Both the position numbers and the translations under genes were made by a program. Positions 8,101 through 16,731 of a DNA stretch of 40,083 bases are shown piece after piece. Below the pieces are notes generated by a model that was not told where the DNA came from, made no database searches, and saw only the letters and a program-made list of their open reading frames with translations. The stretch is from the NCBI GenBank assembly GCA_024639145.1, contig JAHEIZ010000021.1, forward strand, positions 1 to 40,083. The letters are read 5' to 3'. Origin of the DNA: Actinomycetes bacterium. Its GTDB lineage: Bacteria; Actinomycetota; Actinomycetes; S36-B12. Positions within the stretch are counted from its first letter, which is position 1, and every line of letters begins with the position of its first letter.

Positions 8101-9945
8101 TCATTCAACAGTGACCGACTTCGCCAGGTTGCGCGGCTGGTCGACATCGTGACCCTTGGCCGTGGCCATCTCGCAGGCGAACACCTGCAGGGGCACCGTC
8201 GAGACCAGCGGCTGCATGAGCGAAGGGGTCACCGGCACTCGAATGACGTGATCACTGAAGTTCAGGATCTTCTCGTCGCCCTCTTCGGCGATCGCGATGA
8301 TGACCGCGCCACGGGCACGCACTTCCTGGATCGCGGAGATCATCTTGTCGTGCAGTCGATCACTCGGTGAGGGAAGGATGACGACAACGGGCACGCCATC
8401 CTCGATCAGCGCGATCGGGCCATGCTTGAGCTCACCGGCCGCAAAGCCCTCGGCATGCATGTAGGCGAGCTCCTTGAGCTTGAGCGCGCCTTCCAGGGCA
8501 ACCGGGTAGCCGACGTGACGGCCGATGAAGAGCACTGAGGTCGAGTTCGCGAAAGTACGGGCGATCGCGCGCACCGGCTCGACAGTGTCGAGTACGAGAT
8601 CGACCTTCTGCGGCATGCCCTTGAGGTCTTCCATGACATCGGAGATATCAGCGGCGGACATCTGCTCGCGCACCTGCGCGAGATAGAGGCCGACGAGATA
8701 GGCCGCGACGATCTGGGTGAGGAAGGCCTTCGTCGATGCGACAGCGATCTCCGGGCCGGCGTAGGTGTAGAGCACTGCATCGCATTCGCGCGGAATGGTC
8801 GAGCCAACGGTGTTGCAGATCGCGAGGGTGCGAGCACCCTGGGCCTTCGCATGACGAAGTGCCATCAGGGTGTCCATGGTCTCGCCCGACTGCGAGATAG
8901 CGATGACGAGCGAGTCAGGGCCGACGATCGGGTCGCGGTAGCGGAATTCGCTGGCGAGTTCGACCTCGACGGGGATGCGGGTCCAGTGCTCAACCGCATA
9001 CTTCGCGACCATGCCTGCGTGGAATGCCGTACCGCAGGCCACGACGACAACCTTGGTAATTCCGCGAAGGTCAACGTCCGACAGGCGCATCTCGTCGAGC
9101 TGGAGGCGATTGTCGGCATCGAAGCGGCCGCGGAGCGAGTCGGCGACAGCCTTCGGCTGTTCGGCGATCTCCTTGAGCATGAAGAGGTCGAAGCCGCCCT
9201 TCTCGGCAGCCGCGGCATCCCAGTCGACCGTGAAGGGTGTGACCTCAGCCGGGCCGCCCTCGAAGGTGATGACGTCAACACCGCTGGGAGTGATCGTGAC
9301 GATTTGATCCTGGCCCAGCTCAAGTGCATTGCGCGTGTGGTCGACAAAGGCCGAGACATCGGAGGCGACGAAGTTCTCACCCTCCCCCAGTCCAACGACG
9401 AGCGGGGAATTGCGACGTGCGGCCACGACGAGATCAGGCTGGGCCTTGTCGATGGCGACGAGGGTGAACGCGCCCTCGAGACGCTGACAGACCATGCGCA
9501 TGGCATCGGTGAGATTGCCGCCGGCCGCGGGCATGGTGGCCGCGAGCAGGTGAGCCGCAACCTCAGTATCAGTCTCGGAGGAAAGCGTGACCCCGGCAGC
9601 GGTGAGCTCCTCGCGCAGTTCGGCGAAGTTCTCGATGATGCCGTTGTGGATCACCGCAATTGAGGAGTCCTCACTGACATGCGGGTGAGCATTGGAATCG
9701 GTAGGGCCGCCGTGAGTGGCCCAGCGGGTGTGGCCGATGCCGGTGGTCGACTGCGGAAGCGGGTCGGTACCGATCAGGCTCTCGAGATTCGCCAGCTTGC
9801 CGGCCTTCTTGCGCACCTCAAGAGCGCCATCGGCGATGACTGCGACGCCGGCCGAGTCATATCCGCGGTACTCGAGGCGACGAAGGCCAGCGACCACGAC
9901 CTCGAGGGCCTGCTTCTGGCCGACATAACCCACGATTCCGCACAT
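8101..9945 (-). CDS. glmS: Glutamine--fructose-6-phosphate aminotransferase (isomerizing)
   Basis: GlmS makes glucosamine-6-phosphate from fructose-6-phosphate and glutamine, the entry to UDP-GlcNAc and peptidoglycan. The mature N-terminal nucleophile Cys follows Met directly (MCGIVGYVG). Later blocks are TGIGHTRWATHGGPTDSNAH and HNGIIENF (glutaminase half), then two SIS sugar-isomerase domains with ISQSGETMDTL and the C-terminal DQPRNLAKSVTVE. It has 614 residues. The ATG at 9945 is chosen over the TTG six bases upstream because it places Cys at position 2. It also sits 6 nt after a TAGGGT -10 element, so the mRNA is probably leaderless. No glmS ribozyme was seen. Confidence 0.97.
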   Translation of the reverse strand: MCGIVGYVGQKQALEVVVAGLRRLEYRGYDSAGVAVIADGALEVRKKAGKLANLESLIGTDPLPQSTTGIGHTRWATHGGPTDSNAHPHVSEDSSIAVIHNGIIENFAELREELTAAGVTLSSETDTEVAAHLLAATMPAAGGNLTDAMRMVCQRLEGAFTLVAIDKAQPDLVVAARRNSPLVVGLGEGENFVASDVSAFVDHTRNALELGQDQIVTITPSGVDVITFEGGPAEVTPFTVDWDAAAAEKGGFDLFMLKEIAEQPKAVADSLRGRFDADNRLQLDEMRLSDVDLRGITKVVVVACGTAFHAGMVAKYAVEHWTRIPVEVELASEFRYRDPIVGPDSLVIAISQSGETMDTLMALRHAKAQGARTLAICNTVGSTIPRECDAVLYTYAGPEIAVASTKAFLTQIVAAYLVGLYLAQVREQMSAADISDVMEDLKGMPQKVDLVLDTVEPVRAIARTFANSTSVLFIGRHVGYPVALEGALKLKELAYMHAEGFAAGELKHGPIALIEDGVPVVVILPSPSDRLHDKMISAIQEVRARGAVIIAIAEEGDEKILNFSDHVIRVPVTPSLMQPLVSTVPLQVFACEMATAKGHDVDQPRNLAKSVTVE

Positions 9946-9951
9946 GCTCAA

Positions 9952-9957
9952 ACCCTA
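9952..9957 (-). promoter_or_regulatory. -10 element of a leaderless glmS promoter
   Basis: On the minus strand TAGGGT is followed by six bases (TTGAGC) and then the glmS ATG. A TANNNT hexamer at -12 to -7 puts the first transcribed base at the start codon, the known layout of actinobacterial leaderless genes. No clear -35 was recognised. The short 58-bp space to the plus-strand DUF389 start must hold both divergent promoters. Confidence 0.5.
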
Positions 9958-10003
9958 TTCGCTGGCCGCGCTGAGCCCGCTTACGCCACAGACCAGGAAC
10001 AAT

Positions 10004-10972
10004 GTGCCCGTGCTCACCATTCGCGTTGCCGCTCCGGCCGACCTCTCTCCCCGAGTGAGGGAGATCCTGGAGGCCGAGCCGACGGTCAGCAGCCTGACAG
10101 TTCTTCCGGGTGCAAGCATCCGACCCGCAGGCGATATCTACGAGGCCGACCTGCCTCGCGAGAGCGCGAATGAGCTGATCGAAGAGCTCACCGCTATCGG
10201 CGTGCAACACGCGGGCACGATCCAGGTCACCCCGGTGCCGACCTGGATCTCCGAGTCAGCGCTCAAGGCCGAGGACGCGGCTCCGGGTGCGAGCGCCGAT
10301 GCCGTGGTCTGGGCCGATGTCGTCCAGAAGTCCTATGACGAGACCGGTCTCACCTGGACGTACCTGAGCTTCATGATCATGGCGACCCTGCTCGCTGCCA
10401 TCGCGATCCTGACCGACTCGATCATCTTGGTCATTGGCGCCATGGTCCTCGGCCCTGAGTTCGTCGCCATCGCAGCACTCGGCCTGGCACTCGTGCGCAA
10501 GCGACCGATGCTGTTCAAGCGATCCCTGCGCACTCTGGCCATCGGCTTCGCTGTCTCGATCAGCGTGGTCACGGTGGTCACGCTCATCGGCCGACTCATC
10601 GGCTTCATCAGCGTGGATGATCTGATGCGCCCGCGTCCGGGCACTCAGTTCATCTACACCCCGAACTGGTGGTCCTTAATTGTCGCGCTGATTGCGGGTG
10701 CCGCCGGAGTTCTTGCCCTGACCTCATCACGATCCGGTGGCCTAGTGGGCGTCTTTATCTCGGTGACCACGATCCCTGCCTCGGGAAACATCGCCGTCGC
10801 ACTTGTCTTCCTGCAGTGGCATGAGGTGTTCGGCAGTGCAGCTCAGCTGGTGATCAATGTGACCGGCATGGCCGCTGCCGGCTGGGCAACTTTGCTGCTG
10901 CAGCAGAAGGTCTGGGAGCGAACGGCTACAGCGCGAGCTGGGCGAGCACGACGGAAGCAAGCTCGTCGGTAA
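10004..10972 (+). CDS. DUF389 family integral membrane protein
   Basis: This is a 322-residue membrane protein of the DUF389 family; the molecular function is not known. The first 110 residues are soluble. They are followed by about six hydrophobic helices (roughly 119-137, 138-165, 176-201, 223-241, 245-271 and 281-301). The block [20 protein letters not shown] is the family signature, and the C-terminus is Arg-rich and cytoplasmic. The GTG at 10004 has AGGA 6 nt upstream; the upstream ATG at 9944 overlaps the glmS start and is rejected. It lies divergent to glmS and convergent to glmM, overlapping the end of glmM by 47 nt. It is the only plus-strand gene in this stretch, in the position where other actinobacteria often carry coaA. 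Confidence 0.85.
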   Translation: MPVLTIRVAAPADLSPRVREILEAEPTVSSLTVLPGASIRPAGDIYEADLPRESANELIEELTAIGVQHAGTIQVTPVPTWISESALKAEDAAPGASADAVVWADVVQKSYDETGLTWTYLSFMIMATLLAAIAILTDSIILVIGAMVLGPEFVAIAALGLALVRKRPMLFKRSLRTLAIGFAVSISVVTVVTLIGRLIGFISVDDLMRPRPGTQFIYTPNWWSLIVALIAGAAGVLALTSSRSGGLVGVFISVTTIPASGNIAVALVFLQWHEVFGSAAQLVINVTGMAAAGWATLLLQQKVWERTATARAGRARRKQARR

Positions 10973-12272
10973 GACGCTGCGCCTGCTCGAGGCTTGATGC
11001 CTCGACCATCACGCGAATGACGGGCTCCGTGCCTGACTGACGGAGAAGAACCCGGCCGGACTCACCGAGCTCTGCCTCGGCAGCAGCAATCGCTGAAGCA
11101 ACGACCGGGTCGGTCTCCGCACGCGACTTATCTACGCCCTTGACGTTGACCAACACCTGAGGCAGCTTCTCGACGCGAGCAGCGAGCTCAGCAAGCGAGG
11201 TGCCGGTCTGTGCCACGCGGGCGAGCAGGTGAAGTGCAGTCAGTAGGCCATCGCCGGTGGTTGCGTATTCACTCATCACGACGTGACCACTCTGCTCGCC
11301 GCCGAGCACATAGCCGTTCGCCTTCATTTCTTCCAGCACGTAGCGATCGCCGACACCGGTCTCAACGACGGTGATCTCTGCCTTGCGCATCGCGATCTTG
11401 AAGCCGAGGTTGGCCATGACGGTAGCCACGACGGTGTTGTTCGCGAGCTTGCCCGCATCGCGCATGCCCTCGGCGAGGATCGCGAGGATGTGATCACCGT
11501 CAACAACATTGCCAAGGCCATCAACGGCGAGGCAGCGATCGGCGTCACCGTCGTGCGCAATGCCCGCGTCAGCGCCGTGTTCCTTGACCGCTGCGATGAG
11601 ATCCTCGAGATGCGTGCTTCCGCAGTTCTCATTGATGTTGTTGCCATCGGGCGTGTGGTGAATCGCGATGACTGTTGCACCGGCGCTCGCGTAGAGCTCC
11701 GGCGCGATGAAGGATGACGCTCCATTGGCGCAGTCGACAACGATGGTCAGGCCATCGAGATTGTGCGGCAGGGTCGAGAGCAGGAACTTCTCATACAGCT
11801 GCGGGGCGTAGGCGTCGGAGTGCACGCGGCCGACCGCGGCGCCCACCGGGCGCTCCCACGGCTCGCCCATGCGGGCTTCAATGGCATCTTCGATTGCATC
11901 ATCAAGCTTGTGGCCACCGCGGGCGAAGAACTTGATGCCGTTGTCGGGCATGGCGTTGTGCGAGGCAGAGAGCATCACGCCGAGATCAGCACCAAGCGCA
12001 TCGGTCAGATATGCGACCGCGGGGGTGGGCACGACGCCCAGGAGGATTACATCAACGCCAGCGCTAGCCAGGCCTGCGACTACAGCCGCTTCGAGGAATT
12101 CACCACTGGCACGACCGTCGCGTGCGACGACTGCCTTGGGTCGATGCCCGTCGAATGCGCCCACGTCCGCGAGGACGTGGGCAGCAGCGACGGACAGATC
12201 GAGTGCAAGCTCTGCGGTGAGCTCGCGATTCGCGAGCCCCCGCACTCCATCGGTACCGAAAAGTCGGCCCAA
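10926..12272 (-). CDS. glmM: Phosphoglucosamine mutase
   Basis: GlmM converts glucosamine-6-phosphate to glucosamine-1-phosphate, the step after GlmS. The phosphoserine loop is [16 protein letters not shown]. The metal loop is [11 protein letters not shown], the sugar loop GGEQSGHVV, and the phosphate-binding loop [14 protein letters not shown]. The chosen TTG at 12272 gives 448 residues and the family start [14 protein letters not shown], 4 nt after the rpsI stop. An ATG at 12353 would add 27 Arg/Ser-rich residues lying inside rpsI. No good ribosome-binding site precedes the TTG, so the start is uncertain although the identity is firm. Translational coupling to rpsI is likely. Confidence 0.93.
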   Translation of the reverse strand: MGRLFGTDGVRGLANRELTAELALDLSVAAAHVLADVGAFDGHRPKAVVARDGRASGEFLEAAVVAGLASAGVDVILLGVVPTPAVAYLTDALGADLGVMLSASHNAMPDNGIKFFARGGHKLDDAIEDAIEARMGEPWERPVGAAVGRVHSDAYAPQLYEKFLLSTLPHNLDGLTIVVDCANGASSFIAPELYASAGATVIAIHHTPDGNNINENCGSTHLEDLIAAVKEHGADAGIAHDGDADRCLAVDGLGNVVDGDHILAILAEGMRDAGKLANNTVVATVMANLGFKIAMRKAEITVVETGVGDRYVLEEMKANGYVLGGEQSGHVVMSEYATTGDGLLTALHLLARVAQTGTSLAELAARVEKLPQVLVNVKGVDKSRAETDPVVASAIAAAEAELGESGRVLLRQSGTEPVIRVMVEASSLEQAQRLTDELASVVLAQLAL

Positions 12273-12276
12273 CGGA

Positions 12277-12774
12277 TTAGCGCTTGCTGTACTGCGAAGC
12301 CTTACGGGCCTTCTTGAGACCGTACTTCTTACGCTCCTTGGCGCGCGGATCACGCGTCAGGAAGCCGGCCTTCTTCAGGCTCGGGCGGTTGCCCTCGGTG
12401 TCAATGCCGTTGAGCGAGCGAGCAACGCCGAGGCGAAGTGCGCCGGCCTGGCCGGACACGCCGCCACCGCTCATGCGCGCGATGACATCGAACTTGCCCT
12501 CTGCGCCGAGGGTCACGAACGGCTCATTGACGAGCTGCTGGTGAACCTTGTTCGGGAAGTAGGTCTCGAGGTCGCGGCCGTTGATGGTCCACTTGCCGGT
12601 GCCGGGCACCAGGCGAACGCGGGCGATGGCCTGCTTGCGACGGCCGGTGGCTGCGCCCGGTGCGACGACAACGTCGCGCTGAACGACGGCGCGCGCTGCG
12701 GGGGTCTCGCTGGTGTACTCCGAGGGGATGTCCTCGTCGATGTCGTTGTCGATCTCGATTACTGCGTCAGTCAT
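12277..12774 (-). CDS. rpsI: 30S ribosomal protein S9
   Basis: S9 contacts P-site tRNA through its C-terminal tail, here ending SQYSKR. The 165-residue protein has an acidic N-terminal extension of about 35 residues (rich in Asp, Glu and Ile) before the conserved core with [19 protein letters not shown] and [14 protein letters not shown]. Such acidic extensions are common in actinobacterial S9. The ATG has AAGGA 7 nt upstream. It follows rplM by 32 nt and forms the conserved rplM-rpsI pair. Confidence 0.98.
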   Translation of the reverse strand: MTDAVIEIDNDIDEDIPSEYTSETPAARAVVQRDVVVAPGAATGRRKQAIARVRLVPGTGKWTINGRDLETYFPNKVHQQLVNEPFVTLGAEGKFDVIARMSGGGVSGQAGALRLGVARSLNGIDTEGNRPSLKKAGFLTRDPRAKERKKYGLKKARKASQYSKR

Positions 12775-12806
12775 GAGAAATCCTTATTCTGAAAAGTCGA
12801 GGGCGC

Positions 12807-13250
12807 TTACTGCGCAACCTGGGTGATGGTGAACGGCTTGGGCTGCTGCGCCTCGTGGGGATGCTCAGTGCCTGCGTAGACCTTCAGCTTCTTGATCTGC
12901 TGACGACCCAGCTTGTTGTGCGGGAGCATGCCCTTGACGGCCTTCTCCACCGCACGACGCGGGTTGTTTGCCATCAGGTCGGAGTACGGGGTGGCCGAGA
13001 GGCCGCCCGGACGACCGGAGTGACGGTAATCGAACTTCTGCTTGAGCTTGGAGCCCGAGAGAGCGACCTTGTCGGCGTTGATGATGATCACGAAGTCACC
13101 CATGTCCATATGCGGAGCGAAGGTGGGCTTGTGCTTGCCGCGCAGCAGTGCTGCAGCTTGTGTTGCGAGACGGCCGAGGACTACGTCGCTCGCGTCGATG
13201 ACATGCCAGACGGGGTTAGCGTCGCCCGGCTTGGGGCTGTAAGTGCGCAC
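12807..13250 (-). CDS. rplM: 50S ribosomal protein L13
   Basis: L13 is an early assembly protein of the large subunit. The sequence has [18 protein letters not shown] at the start, then [16 protein letters not shown] and [14 protein letters not shown], all diagnostic. The GTG at 13250 gives 147 residues and has a strong GGAAGGAAG site directly upstream. The in-frame ATG at 13289 would add 13 unconserved residues and include the ribosome-binding site. The gene heads rplM-rpsI-glmM and is preceded by a 192-nt non-coding leader. Confidence 0.98.
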   Translation of the reverse strand: MRTYSPKPGDANPVWHVIDASDVVLGRLATQAAALLRGKHKPTFAPHMDMGDFVIIINADKVALSGSKLKQKFDYRHSGRPGGLSATPYSDLMANNPRRAVEKAVKGMLPHNKLGRQQIKKLKVYAGTEHPHEAQQPKPFTITQVAQ

Positions 13251-13442
13251 GGCACTTCCTTCCACTCGATGGACCTGGTTTCTGCGCACATCCGAAGATG
13301 CGCCGTACTGCCCGGCATCCCTGCCGATCAGTCTGCTCGAAAGCAGCCTGCCGAGAATACCCGTGCGTGAGGCCGCAGGCCAAATCGCTCCGGATGCCCG
13401 AAATCATCCGATTTCATATAGATTCCGCAGGAGGCGCTTCCC
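13251..13442 (-). promoter_or_regulatory. rplM upstream region with candidate structured leader
   Basis: These 192 nt between the HK1 stop and the rplM start contain three consecutive short hairpins on the transcribed strand. They are at 13284-13303 (stem GCGCATC with a TTCG loop and one G-U pair), 13313-13326 (CGGCA/TGCCG) and 13333-13346 (CTGCT/AGCAG with a four-base loop). A TATATG hexamer near 13418-13423 is a possible -10, which would give a leader of about 160 nt. L13 leaders that regulate rplM-rpsI are known in Firmicutes; whether this is functionally equivalent is inference. Confidence 0.4.
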
Positions 13443-15170
13443 CTAGACGGCCGCTGAGGCGACTGGCAGGGCCGCCTCCAGGCGACTCCCCTGCTCACTG
13501 ATCTCCCGGCTCCAGGCGAGGGTCCAGTCATCGAGCTGCTGGGAGCCCAGACCGCGGCGCTCGGACTCAGTCACGACCGCGCCATTGCTGGTCACTTCAA
13601 CGTGCAGGACGTCGGAGGCCAACACATCTAGGACGATCGTGACGGTTGCCTGATCTGCCTTGCCGTGGAACACAGCGTTCGCGACGGCCTCGGTGACGAT
13701 GTCGATGACGCAAGAACGCAGGACGCCGTCAGCGGCCACCGCCGCGGCTGCCGAGTCACTAATCTCCGTGCCCACCTCGCAGACTCCCTCGAAAGTGGCA
13801 CGCATGCGCTCAATCGCTCTATCGAGCCCGACGACCTCACTATCGGCTTCGTGCAACACGTCGAGCCCGGCAAGCAGCTCTCCGCGCACCGAGTCAACGA
13901 GCCCGGACTGCACGCTGCCCTGCTGGATTGCAGCATCCAGCTTGATCGCTGCTGCAGTGACCGCCATCTGAATCGGCCCGTGGAGTGCGCGCGAGAGCGC
14001 CTTCTGCTGGAACCACTGCGCCTGGTGCAGTCGCACCAGCCCGTGCTCGAGTTCTCGGGACGACTCCTGAAGCTCACGGATCACGCGGTCACGATCGCGG
14101 CCGAGTGCAGTGACGACGGCCGTGCCAAGCGCAAAGGTCGCGGTAAAGATTCCCAGCGCGACGCCAATAGCGATATTCACTGAGGCCGTGCCACGCACGA
14201 TGATCTCGATAGCTCCGACGATCGCTCCAACAATGACCGCGGTTTCGACGACGAGTGCAATGCGGGTTCGCCTCGCCTTGCCCGCGAGAAGTCGATCGAG
14301 AATTCGGTTCGAGAGCGCTAGCAGCACTACAACCGCACCGATCAACCCGAGGAAGACCACCGTGCCCTGCGGGTCATGGAGAACTGCGCCCAGGGATTCA
14401 ATACCGATCAGCAGCGCCACGATCCATGGGCTGAACGGGCGCCCTGACACGGCCTGATCGATCACGATCGGCCAGGAGACCGTCGCGGGATCCGCTTCAC
14501 CCAAGTGAGACTCCACGCGGGGAACTGCGTGCGCGAGCTCATGGCTCATGGGCCGCACGACATCACCGGCCGTCTTCTGCAGCACGCTCAACGACTGATC
14601 GGCCGAGGCGCCTTCGAGCGCACTCAGCTCTATCACCAATACGGTGCGTACGCGCTCGATGGTTTGCTCGTTCTGCTCGTCGATGCCCGACGCAATACGG
14701 TCGATCGCCGCGTCCATCTGCAGGCGTTGAGTTTGCAGCGTGGCAATCTGCCGCCGACGCTCGCGAAATGCGCCCACGACATTCGCCGTGAGCACGAAGG
14801 CCAGACCGGTGTTGATGAATGCGCCCAGCAATCGGGCGCCGAGCTTCGCCTCTGAAGGACCAAGTGCGATCTCGAACAGCGCGGCCACCAAGAGTGCGCG
14901 AACGACTACGCCGACAGTGAGAGCAATGAGCATCACGACAGGCCGTGAACGCTCCGGATCCCGGAAGAACATTGTCCGAGCGAGTAGCAGGATGGCCCAG
15001 AGCAGAATAGATCCGACCAGCAGGATTCCCACTCGCGCGAGCAGGAAGACCGGGGTTGAGTTCGTGACAAAGTTGCCAATGAGGGCCGACAGGAAGGTCA
15101 CCCAGAAAGCCGGCCATGAGATGGCATCGGGCATTCCGAATCGACGGATGACTCCGCGTACGCCGCTCAC
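13443..15170 (-). CDS. Membrane sensor histidine kinase HK1, double membrane module
   Basis: This is a 575-residue sensor kinase paired with RR1 by a 4-nt GTGA overlap. About four hydrophobic helices (residues 20-135) are followed by a charged coiled segment (136-180) and a cytoplasmic stretch with VVRPMSHELAHAVP (His210). A second membrane block follows (about 248-356), then a second coil. The probable phospho-acceptor motif is SRALHGPIQ (His397), resembling the NarL-partner HisKA_3 type. The ATPase domain has the N-box DIVTEAVAN (Asn498) and the short G-box RGLGSQQLDDW. The architecture, with few extracellular residues, suggests sensing within the membrane. It is closely similar to HK2 across its length. 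The ligand is unknown. Confidence 0.82.
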   Translation of the reverse strand: MSGVRGVIRRFGMPDAISWPAFWVTFLSALIGNFVTNSTPVFLLARVGILLVGSILLWAILLLARTMFFRDPERSRPVVMLIALTVGVVVRALLVAALFEIALGPSEAKLGARLLGAFINTGLAFVLTANVVGAFRERRRQIATLQTQRLQMDAAIDRIASGIDEQNEQTIERVRTVLVIELSALEGASADQSLSVLQKTAGDVVRPMSHELAHAVPRVESHLGEADPATVSWPIVIDQAVSGRPFSPWIVALLIGIESLGAVLHDPQGTVVFLGLIGAVVVLLALSNRILDRLLAGKARRTRIALVVETAVIVGAIVGAIEIIVRGTASVNIAIGVALGIFTATFALGTAVVTALGRDRDRVIRELQESSRELEHGLVRLHQAQWFQQKALSRALHGPIQMAVTAAAIKLDAAIQQGSVQSGLVDSVRGELLAGLDVLHEADSEVVGLDRAIERMRATFEGVCEVGTEISDSAAAAVAADGVLRSCVIDIVTEAVANAVFHGKADQATVTIVLDVLASDVLHVEVTSNGAVVTESERRGLGSQQLDDWTLAWSREISEQGSRLEAALPVASAAV

Positions 15171-15817
15171 AGTCGGTCGGGAATGCCCGCAGCGGCGATG
15201 AACTGACGCACGGCCTCGACTCGTGAGTTCACCGTGCCCTTCCCATCGATGCCGAGCTCCTTGAAGATCTCGGCAGTCCAGCGTTCGACGGTCGAAACAG
15301 CAACGCCCTTCACGCGCGCGATGTGCTCATTGGTGTAACCAGTGGCCATCATGCGCAGCACCTCGATGTGCTTGGCCGAGAGTGACGCGAGCGGCTTGCT
15401 CGGATCCATGTCGTGCCGCACCTCGCGCGGCCGATCGGTCATCACCGCATCGATCGACTCGAGCAGGTACTCGGTGTCGCGGACGCGGTCCTTGCGAAGG
15501 AATCCGCAGCCGGGCGGAAGGTCCGATTCGTCGATGCCGGCTGTGCGCGGGTCAGGGTGCTTGGTCAGGAAGATGATCGCGATATCGGGGCGCTGGGTGT
15601 TGAGCACTCGCGCGAGATCGAGCCCGCTCGGCCCATCCCCCAGGGAGATGTCCATCAGGATTCCGTCGGGGTCGAACAAACGAATGGATTCTCGCGCTTC
15701 GATGACGTCGGCTGCAGTCTCAGCCACGAAGTTATTGGCCACGAGCAGGTCGGCGAGGAGAGAGGCCATCAGCGGCTCATCCTCGACGATCAGAATCCTG
15801 CGTTTTGCTCCGGGCAC
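15167..15817 (-). CDS. LuxR/NarL-type response regulator RR1
   Basis: This is a 216-residue response regulator. The receiver has the acidic pocket VEDE (Glu12-Asp13), phospho-acceptor Asp56 in ILMDISLGDG, and Lys109 in GFLRKDRV. A linker leads to a C-terminal helix-turn-helix (about 145-210) with LSAKHIEVLRMMATGYTNEHIA and STVERWTAEIFKELGI, a diverged LuxR-type domain. Its GTG follows a TATCCT element by exactly 6 nt, so the transcript is probably leaderless. It is translationally coupled to HK1 and is a paralogue of RR2, which has the same length of 216 residues. Confidence 0.88.
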   Translation of the reverse strand: MPGAKRRILIVEDEPLMASLLADLLVANNFVAETAADVIEARESIRLFDPDGILMDISLGDGPSGLDLARVLNTQRPDIAIIFLTKHPDPRTAGIDESDLPPGCGFLRKDRVRDTEYLLESIDAVMTDRPREVRHDMDPSKPLASLSAKHIEVLRMMATGYTNEHIARVKGVAVSTVERWTAEIFKELGIDGKGTVNSRVEAVRQFIAAAGIPDRL

Positions 15818-15823
15818 CTGGTC

Positions 15824-15841
15824 AGGATAGGTGTGTACACA
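15824..15841 (-). promoter_or_regulatory. RR1 leaderless promoter with TGTGTACACA palindrome
   Basis: TATCCT occupies 15824-15829 on the minus strand, at -12 to -7 from the RR1 GTG. The perfect 10-bp palindrome TGTGTACACA lies at 15832-15841, in the spacer between the -10 and the expected -35. That position would suit a repressor operator. The -35 would overlap the T-run of the upstream gene's terminator, and no good match was seen. Confidence 0.45.
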
Positions 15842-15843
15842 TC

Positions 15844-15885
15844 AAAAAAGAGGGCCACCGATGGTTTCCCATCGATGACCCTCTT
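15844..15885 (-). terminator. Rho-independent terminator of exported protein 1
   Basis: On the minus strand an AAGAGGG/CCCTCTT stem continues, across two C-A mismatches around two base pairs, into CGATGG/CCATCG closing a four-base loop. It is followed at once by a run of six T. It starts 13 nt after the stop of the exported protein gene and separates it from RR1. Confidence 0.85.
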
Positions 15886-15897
15886 CTTGGAACTAGA

Positions 15898-16671
15898 TCA
15901 GATGGACCAGACCGGGAACAGGTTGTTCGAGCCTGAGACGAAGGTCGCCATGCCACCGGGGATGAAGATCATCCGCTGGCCATCAATAGCCTCATCGATG
16001 ACGCCCCACTTCTTGTCGATCTGCGCCTGGGCACGAGCAATCGGGAAGTTGGCGCTGGTCGACCAGCCGAGCAGCTTGGCACCGGGCTTCGCGGTCGGAC
16101 CCGACTGTGAGCACTTGTCTGCAGAGGGCAGGGTCAGCCATGCGCCGGCGTAGCCGGTCGGGTTGCCGCCGGTGCAGGTCGCCCCGCTGGCCGCGACAGC
16201 CAGCGACAGTGTCTCGACAGGGGCTGAAGCGCTCGAGGAGGACGAACCACCGCCACCGCCCCCGCCACCCCCAGCTGAGACCGTCAATCCGATCGTCGCC
16301 GTCTTGTTGTTGCAGTTTCCACCGGTCGCATTAAAAGTTACAGACTGGGCACCGGTACCCAGGGTCAAGGTTCCGACACTGCCGCCAGTGCTTGGAATCG
16401 GGGTTGGCGAAAGGCTGCTCAGTCCTGAACCTGCAGTGATCGTGAGAGTGGCTCCACTGTTATTTGTGATTGCCACAGCATCGTTGGATGCTCCTGTAAT
16501 GCCACTTACAGAACCGGCACTCAAGGTATACATCGAGAGAAATGCAATGTAGTCGCAGGTGAATGTGACGGAAGCCGGGTTTGCAGCAGCGTTAGCCGGG
16601 GAAGTCGTGATCACCCCAACGCCCAGAACTGCGGCGCACGAAGCAGCAATGGCAGTGAGTTTGCGACGCAC
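15898..16671 (-). CDS. Exported protein 1 with poly-Gly/Ser linker, function unknown
   Basis: This 257-residue protein of unknown function begins with a Sec signal peptide (MRRKLTAIAASCAAVLGVGV, cleavage probably after ANA at residue 28). An N-terminal beta-rich, Ser/Thr/Gly-rich domain (29-132) contains Cys39 and Cys120. Nine glycines (134-142) and five serines (143-147) form a linker. The C-terminal domain has Cys166 and Cys187 and the blocks GAWLTLPSADKCSQSG, LLGWSTSANFP and MIFIPGGMATFVSGSN. This domain resembles a C-terminal domain I recall on surface proteins of small aquatic actinobacteria. The GTG start has GGAGG 5 nt upstream. No sortase signal or membrane anchor is seen, so it may be secreted or held non-covalently. 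Confidence 0.72.
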   Translation of the reverse strand: MRRKLTAIAASCAAVLGVGVITTSPANAAANPASVTFTCDYIAFLSMYTLSAGSVSGITGASNDAVAITNNSGATLTITAGSGLSSLSPTPIPSTGGSVGTLTLGTGAQSVTFNATGGNCNNKTATIGLTVSAGGGGGGGGGSSSSSASAPVETLSLAVAASGATCTGGNPTGYAGAWLTLPSADKCSQSGPTAKPGAKLLGWSTSANFPIARAQAQIDKKWGVIDEAIDGQRMIFIPGGMATFVSGSNNLFPVWSI

Positions 16672-16731
16672 AGAAACCTCCAGTGAAAAGTGAGTACTTG
16701 CATTCTCAATGACCCACTTTTTGACCCCTCA

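Noticed and set aside
8073-8147. 25-residue extension of acpS
   Set aside because: Overlaps glmS and precedes the conserved IGIGVDIVD start; length would be atypical.
8101-8148. glmS ribozyme or riboswitch
   Set aside because: The upstream region of glmS is only 58 nt and appears leaderless, so there is no room for a glmS ribozyme.
11869-12792. Plus-strand open frame of 307 codons
   Set aside because: It is antisense to glmM and rpsI and shows no recognisable domain or ribosome-binding site.
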